A stretch of DNA of 25,406 bases from Selaginella moellendorffii (Eukaryota; Streptophyta; Lycopodiopsida; Selaginellales; Selaginellaceae): positions 3,235,920-3,261,325 of the forward strand of contig NW_003314265.1 in the NCBI RefSeq assembly GCF_000143415.4. The letters are read 5' to 3'. The position numbers and the translations under genes are program-made. Shown piece after piece: positions 18,961 through 25,406 of this stretch. Position 1 is the first letter of the stretch, and every line of letters begins with the position of its first letter. Below the pieces are notes generated by a model. The model worked only from the letters and a program-made list of their open reading frames with translations, was not told the origin of the DNA and ran no database searches.

Positions 18961-20300
18961 TATGAAATACAAATCCCAAAGCCCTAAAGTGGAGCTGAAA
19001 GGGTGCCCTATGGTAGTGGTCAAAGTGGAAGTCCAACAAGTGTAATATGTTTAGACCAAAAGCTCTAACTTGGATAGTCGAGAGCAGGAGTGGAACTCTG
19101 AACAAAATGCTTGAGGAATGAGCACGAAGCAGTCCGAGATAGAGTCCGAGAAGGAGTCCAAGATGGACTTGAGATGGAATTTGAAATGGAGCCCAAGATG
19201 GACCCAAGATGGAGTCCGAAATTGAGACCGAGATGAGACCAAGACTGAAACCAAGTCCAAGTCCAAGACCAAATTTGAATACTAATATAGGATGTGGAGC
19301 TCAAAGCGATCATCCCCCAGGGTGGGGCTGCAAGGGGTTCCAAAAGTATAGTAGGGATAGTAGGGAGAGTGTGGGGGTTTGACTCTAGTAAAACTAATTT
19401 AGCTAGGAAAGGCTAATGTGGCCCAAGAAGGTTATACCCATGTGTTAGGTGATGATATAACCACTGGGGATTCCAAGGTTAGAGTGAATATGGATAAATA
19501 AGCAAGGTAACTTGATGAAGTGTTCAAGAGTCAGCTTTAGCTCCTCTAAGAGATCCAATGGTTAATGCTCCCAATCCAAGTGTGGGTGGCATTACCTACT
19601 TGGTTGCTTGGTATGGCTCATTAGAACTTTGCTCTAGCCCCATGGCTAAGGCACCTAAAAGTGAAAGGTGGGGAGAGTACCCATGAGGCTCATGTAGGCC
19701 CATGGTGTTTCGAAATGTCATCCCAAAGTCCTAAATTGTAGAAAGAAAAAGGAATAGTCCTCTTGTGTAATGACCAAGGATATGGTCACAGAGTGAGGAA
19801 GTCCTAGAGGTCAATAGGACTTAATGGTTGGGCCATCAAACCCTGACCCTGTAGCAATGTTGGAGAGCATGGCTATAGATGGAGAAGGATTTGGTGGGGA
19901 CTAAGGAAGGGACATTCGGAAAGGGTATTCCCCATGTCTCCAAGCATCCTAAGGATGTTAAGGTGTAATTCTAGGATAACCACTTCTAAATGGATAGCTT
20001 AGTCTTTGGGAGACGGGGTTGTGATACAAATAGTCTTGGACTACTAATGTGATAAATGTGAATGGATATGGCCTTAGTGTGATAGGCTGATAGGTTACTA
20101 GTACCTTTGGGGTGTTTGTCATAGGATCAAACACATGAAGCATTTGAACCAAATGCAAAGGTTGAGTGGTATAGATGCCATTCATGGGGCTAGCATGTCC
20201 TCAAATTAGAAATAAGACTTATGAAGGTTATGAGTGAGACTCTTTCAAATGGTCAAAGGTATGGTTAAGTGACTAAAGTAGAATAGAAAATTTAGTTACA
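18961..20300 (+). repeat. LTR B of family L (1340 bp), probable 3' LTR of element I
   Basis: It begins TATGAAATACAAATCCC (TG has become TA) and ends TTTAGTTACA; it aligns with LTRs A and C throughout. The purine-rich GATGGTGGAGT just upstream, and the lack of matching flanks (GGAGT versus CCAAC), suggest a 3' LTR rather than a solo LTR. It is the most CG-depleted of the three copies and has the shortest minisatellite. ORFs are short and not conserved. Confidence 0.75.
19131..19280. repeat. Minisatellite in LTR B
   Basis: About 150 bp of GAGTCCGAGA- and GACC-type units, the shortest version of the array. It is followed by TACTAATATAGG and a broken G-rich tract (CCCCCAGGGTGGGG). Confidence 0.85.
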
Positions 20301-20346
20301 CCAACATCTCTTTGCCTTCTTTCTTCTATTAGAGGTTTTTTCTTTT
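20301..20346. other. 46-bp spacer between two family L LTRs
   Basis: A T-rich stretch with no similarity to family L that I can see. It separates the end of element I from the start of element II, so it is likely flanking DNA or a remnant of another repeat. Confidence 0.5.
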
Positions 20347-20574
20347 TGTGAGACACAAAATCCCTAGGCCCCAAAGTGGAGCTGGAAGGGTGCCACGTGG
20401 TAGTGGCCGAAGCGAAAGCCAAACGAGCATAACACGTTTGGACTAAAAGCTCCGACTTGAAAGGTCGAGAGCGGGAGTGGAACTCCCAACAAGGGCTTGA
20501 GGAAGGAGCACGAAGCGAGCCATAAGCGAGGCTCTAAAAAGGGACCCAAAAGGACCAACACATGACACATGGCA

Positions 20575-21029
20575 GAGTCCGAGGTGGACCCCGAGATGGA
20601 CCCGAGATGGAGTCCGAGAAGGAGTCCGAGATGGACCAAGGCGGAGTCCAAAAAGGAGTCCGAGATGGACCAAGGCGGAGTCCGAGAAGGAGTCCGAGAT
20701 GGACCCGAGATGGAGTCCGTGATGAACCCGAGATGGAGTCCGTGATGAACCCGAGATGGAGTCCAAGATGGAGTCCGAGATGGACCCAAGATGAAGTCCG
20801 AGATGGACCCGAGATGGAGTCCGAGATGGAGTCCGAGATGGACCCTGAGATGGACCCAAGATAGAGTCCGAGGTGGACCCGAGATGGAGTCTAAGATGGA
20901 CCCCGAGATGGACCTGAGATGGAGTCTGAGGTGGACCCCAAGATGGAGTCCGAGGTGGACCAAGATGGAGTCTGAGATGGACCCGAGGTGGAGTCCGAGA
21001 TGGAGTCTGAGATGGAGTCCGAGATGGAA
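20575..21029. repeat. Minisatellite in LTR C, 12-bp units
   Basis: Tandem GAGTCCGAGATG and GACCCGAGATG units in mixed order, with local higher-order duplications. Examples are the GATGGACCAAGGCGGAGTCC block and the GAGTCCGTGATGAACCC block, each present twice. The + strand is strongly purine-rich. All frames lack stops over long distances. Confidence 0.95.
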
Positions 21030-21120
21030 CCGAGACCGGGACCGAGACCGAGACCGAGACCGAGACCAAGTTCGAGTCCGAATCCGGGACCGAGACCGAG
21101 TCCGAGTCCGAGTCTGAGTT
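21030..21120. repeat. GAGACC / GAGTCC hexamer array in LTR C
   Basis: A near-perfect (GACCGA) run changes into GAGTCC units toward the end. It directly continues the 12-bp array and ends before TACTAATATAGG. It is much decayed in LTRs A and B. Confidence 0.9.
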
Positions 21121-21170
21121 CGAATACTAATATAGGCAGTTGGGTGAAAGCCCAAAGCGATCGTCCCCCA

Positions 21171-21189
21171 GGGGGGGGGGGGGGGGGGG
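21171..21189. repeat. Poly(G) run, 19 G, in LTR C
   Basis: G19 is preceded by TCCCCCA, so the C5 can pair with the G run. It lies in the shared block TGAAAGCCCAAAG...poly(G)...TTCCAAAAGTATAGTAGGGA. Confidence 0.92.
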
Positions 21190-22151
21190 AGCTGCAGGGG
21201 GTTCCAAAAGTATAGTAGGGAGAGTGTGGGGGTTGGAGCCCAGTGGAGCCAGTTTGGCCAGGAAAGGCCAGTTTGGCCCAGGAAGGCTAGACCCAGTGTT
21301 GGGTGATGAGCTGACCACTGTGAAGTCCAAGACTAGAGTGAACACGAACCGACAAGCGGGGTAGCTTGGTGAAGTGTTCAAGAGCCGGCTCTAGTTCCCC
21401 CGGGAGATCAACTGGCCGATGCTCCCAGTCCAAGTGTGGGTGGCACTACCTACTTGGATACCAGGCGTGGCTCAACGGAACCTCGCTCTAAGCCCATGGC
21501 TAGAGCACCCAAAGGCGGAAGGCGGGGAGAGTACCCAAGTGGCTTGTGTAAGGCCACGGTGTTCCGAAATGTTGTCCTAAATGGGGGAAAGGAGGAGGAG
21601 CAATCCTCTAGTGTAGTGACTAAGGATACAGTCACATGGTGAGGAAGTCCCAGAGGACCATGGGATTTAGTGGTCGGGCCTGTGGGCCTTGATCGAGTGG
21701 CAGTGTTGGCGAACATGGCCATGGACAGAAAAGGGACTTGGTAGGAACTGACAAAGGGACTTTGGGGAAAGCTATTCCCCAGGTCTGTGGGCATCCTAAG
21801 GATGCTAAGGAGTGGATCTAGGATGATCAGTCGTGGACGGATGGCCCAGTTTTGGAGAGACGGGATTGTGATGCAAGTGGTATTAGACCACTAGTGCGGC
21901 AAAGGTGAATGGGCATGGCTTAGCGTAACAGGCCAATATGTCAGTGGTACCTTTGGGTGTCGGTCTTGGGACCGGATACGTAGAGCACTTGGACCAGGTG
22001 CAAGTGTTGAGTGGCATGGATGCCATTCTTGGGGCTAGCAAGTCCCAAGTCCTGAATTGGACTTATGGAGGTTGTGAATGAGACTCCTCCAAGTGGTCGG
22101 AGGTGTGGTTAAGTGACTAAAGTAGAATGGAAAAATTAGTCGCTTACAATT

Positions 22152-22163
22152 TGGTATCGGAGC
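22152..22163 (+). other. tRNA-iMet-type primer binding site of element II
   Basis: TGGTATCGGAGC, three bases after LTR C, differs at one position from the TGGTATCAGAGC sequence that many plant LTR elements use to pair with initiator tRNA-Met. It shows that LTR C is a 5' LTR in + orientation. Confidence 0.85.
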
Positions 22164-24628
22164 TGTTCCTTAGTCTGACTTTTATTGATGCTCAAGTATA
22201 TCACCATTGATATTGGCATCAGAAGTTCCTAGGAGTGGGCCTATCCATGAGGAGTAGCACGTCGAGAGGACATGGCTCTCCACTCAAGTTCATGCATGAA
22301 CTTGGGCGCGATGTAGTGGATAGAAAAGGGGCTAGTAAGGGAATGACTTTGGGATCTTGGGAACAGTATATGGTTTTCCTCAGAGAGTTGAGGATGTGAT
22401 CCAGATGAGCGTTTACTTAGCAAACTGGCTAATGTAGTTGTGGTAAACAACTATAGTTGGGATCACGGGAAAGATAAAGACTCCAAAGCAATAAAGGAGT
22501 CACAAGATTATCCTCATATAGTTGAGGTTGGTGCTCATGAATGTGAGACCAGAAGTAATGACCGTGGGAGGTCAAATACGGAAGAAGACTCAAGTCCTTG
22601 AAATGGTAGCCGGGGCTACCTTTAATAAATGCTAGAACAACCCAAGGAGTTGGGGGGTGTACTTAGAGATGAGTTGGTATTCTTATCACATGGACAAGTA
22701 GTCCTAAGGGACAAAAGTTGCCCCAGAGAACAAAATCAAGTGTCAGAGTAACACTTGTGAAAATAATCCTATGAGTAGGACATGAATGCAAGAAGTGTAT
22801 TCCAGTGAGCTAGTGCCCCACAAGTAGGACCTTACGGGTCTGTGGATTAACCAAGTCCAAAACTGCTGGATGACTCAAGTAGAGTCAAAGAATGGTCCTA
22901 AAGGACTGATGGAAGCATTTGGATTAAGGTGTGTGGTACCCCACGAAGGATGGGGGGGATAATAGGATCCAAGGATGAGAACAGAGGGTATCTCATCGAT
23001 GGCAAAATGTGCCATGCTAAAGTCGTAGGAAAAGTGTTCTCAAAAGAAAACAACTTTGACACAAAGTTGTGTGTGACCTCTATGGTGCAGTGTTAACGGA
23101 TGGTTGGCATGAGAAAGAGCGGTATTAGTCTTGGTAAAGACTTAGACACAAAGAAGAAGTTTCATAGGGGTAAGCTCATGGAGTCGATGGTGTGGAAACA
23201 CCAAATGTGCCAATGTGTGATACCTTGAGGCCATATTAGTGGGTTCATGAGAACCCCTTGCCAAAGGAATCCCAATGGAAATGGGAATGGCATAGCCTAA
23301 GTTGCAGAGCATGCAGTTAGAGTGTGGTGACCCAGATAATGATGGAGGTGTGGAAGCACCAGCAATGAGTTGTAGGACTTGACAACTATGAGGCAACTAA
23401 GCAAGAGGTGCAAAATAATTGGTTAAACGGGTAGAAGGTAGCTACCCAAGCCTTCTTAATGGCATAGGGAAGTTGGATATACCCTTACGGGGGATAAGTT
23501 GTTTATGTTGCGATATAGTAAGTCAATGTCATAAAAGGAAATACTCATTGTCAAGGAAGCCGTCATTAGGACACCCGAACACTCTAGAACACCAGGAGGT
23601 GGTGTTTGATGTCGCGAGGGCAATAAATAAGGCCCAAGGGACTAAATCCCTAGCGAATGATGGATAGAAGGTACTATCCAAATGTCCAAGGTGGTGGAGA
23701 CAGGAGAAAACTGTTTACTCGAATTGGACAAAGCCAAAAATGGAATTTTGGCAAGGCTAGTGATGGGCATGTAAAGGCCCATAAGCAACAACATAATCCC
23801 GATATGTGAGATTATAGGGTGAGCATACCTAGATTGAGGAACCACTCCCTAGGCTATCGGGTAGGTTCATCCCTAAGAATACTTGCTAAGGCATGATAGA
23901 AAGTGCAAAACTATCCTCCTGATCTAGAGGAGAATGACCGAAGGAACAGTGTGAAGCCAAAAGCAAGAAGTAAGGGGATAGAACCGAACCATAGGAATTG
24001 AAGGGCATAACTAAGGTTGGTTATGCCAGCTAGGAGTGGAGAATTAAATGGGGGCTCGAGGGTGTTGTCGCTAGCAACCGTGATGCCATGGAGGGTCTAA
24101 AATATAGAATTGTCCATACTAGACTACATGGTAATTGGAAAGCTTGCAAAAAGGGAGGCCTTAGCAAGCTAACGGACAGAGTTCCTTCAAGGTTCCCAAA
24201 AACGATTCTAGGTAGCTTAGTACCTAGAAAGGCCAAGCGTAAATGGTTCAAGGAACGCGTGAAATCAGAGTGGCGCAGCAGAAGCGTGGTCTTGAAACTT
24301 GCCATAAGGCAAGGCTATCAAGGTTAGGGAAGTAGTTCCCGAGTGTTCAAAGAGAGGGCTTTGAACAAAAGTCGATGATCAAGGGCTTTCACGCTTGTGC
24401 AGGAACCATGTTACATTGGTCGGAGGACTTGCCAAGCGAGATTGGTAAGTCAGGGGAACAAATACCCTAGTTGAAGGTGATAACTTCAAAAAGGGTGGGC
24501 CATGGGGCTAAGCATGGAGGAGTCCATGCATGATCACAGACTTGTCAAGTGAGAGGACTTGGCAGTGTGGAGGAACTAGGTTCCTAAGCTGTGATCTATA
24601 GCGCACTTTAAGTATAAGTTGGTGCACC

Positions 24629-24739
24629 GGCGTGGGGAGTCACGCCAGGCATCTAGGGTGATGCCGTCCGTAGATGCATATACGGAGGTTGGGTTCGAGT
24701 CCCAACCCTCTAGTGCTTGGGTTCGAGTCCCAACTCACT
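24629..24739 (+). other. Chain of five hairpins, two with tRNA T-arm loops
   Basis: Five stems follow one another: 24629-24634/24641-24646; 24648-24652/24661-24665; 24667-24672/24681-24686; 24687-24693/24701-24707; 24717-24721/24729-24733 with an outer AGTG/CACT. The last two have the 7-nt loop TTCGAGT on a TTGGG/CCCAA stem, as in a tRNA T-arm and Pol III B box. No 7-bp acceptor stem or 7-nt anticodon loop is present, so this is not a tRNA gene. It may be a structured RNA signal of the retroelement or tRNA-derived sequence. Confidence 0.5.
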
Positions 24740-25406
24740 AGGGCGTAGTGATGGTTTGGAATATGAGGACACTCATTTTTCGGTGGTCATGGACTCTCAG
24801 TGTGGAGACTGGTTTGGGCACACCGCCAAGCGAGGGATGCCTCGGAGTCGTGATGCACAGTTAGATTGCTTAGTGTGGCTCAGCATATCTAACTTGAACA
24901 CTTTGGTGCAAGTGGCACCAAGGACGTAGTGAATGAGATGGGGACACCCAGTCTTAGTTGCTATGGACCCTTGGCCAGAAGGGCTGACTTGGGCGCACCA
25001 CCAAGTGTGGGGGATGCCCCCAAGGTTGTAGTTAATAAGTTAAAGGTCTAGAAGACCTAATACCTATTGGCAAACCTATTAAAGTGCCGAGGTGAGATCA
25101 CTAGGTGATCTTGTGGCTAAATAAAGACAAGATCCTTGTTTGGGTTAAGGAATAAGGTTCCTAATTCAAAGTGTTGATTTGAACTATTAATGATGGTGTG
25201 GCTTGGTTAAGGTGACCAAGTGGGAAAAGCACCTTAGGGAAGTGAGCTATGTCATTGCGATGGCATAGTGTGTCCAAGGAAAGTAGTCTCTAAAGAGACC
25301 CATGGGGAGGGTCACCAAAAGGTTGGGAGCCGTGGATAGAGCCCACAGCAGAAGATGCTAAAGAGACTTACTAGGGGTGAACACCCTAGTTTTGGCAAAG
25401 CAGAGC

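Larger units (their letters stand above)
20347..22148 (+). repeat. LTR C of family L (1802 bp), 5' LTR of element II
   Basis: It begins TGTGAGACAC and ends TCGCTTACA, followed by a primer binding site, so it is a 5' LTR. It holds the longest minisatellite and retains many CG sites, so it is the youngest copy here. A TATA-like TAATATAGG at about 21129-21137 lies some 35-40 bases before the poly(G) run, so transcription may begin close to that run. The 3' end is outside the window. The 263-codon minus-strand ORF over the array is a by-product of stop-free repeats. Confidence 0.88.
22149..25406 (+). mobile_element. Family L element II: non-coding interior, runs off the window
   Basis: More than 3.2 kb follows the primer site without any ORF over about 82 codons or any gag, protease, RT or integrase motif on either strand. 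It aligns in order with the two halves of element I, so it is a conserved interior rather than random DNA. That, with its 1.8-kb LTR, fits a LARD-type non-autonomous element. A 50-codon ORF begins at 22247 but resembles nothing I know. The tail from about 24870 to 25406 has no counterpart in the window. I see nothing else I can name in it. Confidence 0.75.

Noticed and set aside
20575-21120. CRISPR-like regular repeats
   Set aside because: There are no unique spacers and no cas genes; units are directly tandem and degenerate, inside a plant LTR.
20364-21155. 263-codon minus-strand ORF rich in Ser, Leu, Arg and His
   Set aside because: It lies over the LTR minisatellite, several frames are open there on both strands, and it is not kept in LTRs A and B. 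It reflects repeat units without stop codons.
22152-22163. End of a tRNA-Met gene
   Set aside because: Only 12 bases match, placed three bases after an LTR; this is a primer binding site.
24660-24740. tRNA gene suggested by GGTTCGAGTCC
   Set aside because: The T-arm is perfect, but there is no acceptor stem, the putative anticodon loop has 8 nt, and the T-arm occurs twice in a row.

Overview
The window reads as repeat-rich, non-genic DNA from a land plant nuclear genome. The evidence is a plant-type MULE transposase gene with a SWIM zinc finger, LTR retroelements, and a tRNA-iMet-type primer binding site. Heavy C-to-T decay (CGA to TGA, CAG to TAG) fits plant CG and CHG cytosine methylation. 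Three introns of only 53-60 bp, and a chromodomain Ty3/gypsy element that looks fungal and self-primed, hint at a lycophyte or bryophyte rather than a flowering plant. That placement is inference. I see no host housekeeping gene, rRNA gene or complete tRNA gene.

Layout. 1-2525 (+): the 3' part of a broken MULE transposase gene with three small introns. 2617-3069 (-): an intact 150-codon convergent ORF with a C2H2-like motif, an arrangement like that of maize MuDR. 3070-3600: AT-rich, no gene. About 3600-8390 (-): a decayed Ty3/gypsy-like element with gag and aspartic protease in one frame and no visible reverse transcriptase.

About 8390-18960 is the interior of a largely non-coding, LARD-like LTR retroelement (here 'family L', element I). 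It is split by a solo LTR of the same family (LTR A, 9594-17542, 5-bp target duplications ccgtg/ctgtg). LTR A is split by a chromovirus (11029-17417, perfect duplication attct). The chromovirus pol gene is split by a 929-bp solo-LTR-like insert (15710-16638, duplication atgtc). The nest is therefore four levels deep. LTR B (18961-20300) closes element I. After a 46-bp spacer, LTR C (20347-22148), its primer binding site (22152-22163) and more than 3.2 kb of non-coding interior begin a second, fresher family L element that runs off the window.

How the parts relate. The chromovirus carries the full set of domains: gag with a zinc knuckle, protease, RT, RNase H, integrase and chromodomain. About a dozen stops, two frame changes and the insert make it dead. 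Its 15-nt primer binding site is exactly complementary to a stretch inside its own LTR, as expected for Tf1-like self-priming. Family L LTRs carry a purine-rich minisatellite and a poly(G) module, and the family L interior carries a chain of hairpins, two with tRNA T-arm loops. Family L has no recognisable proteins, so it would have to be mobilised in trans.
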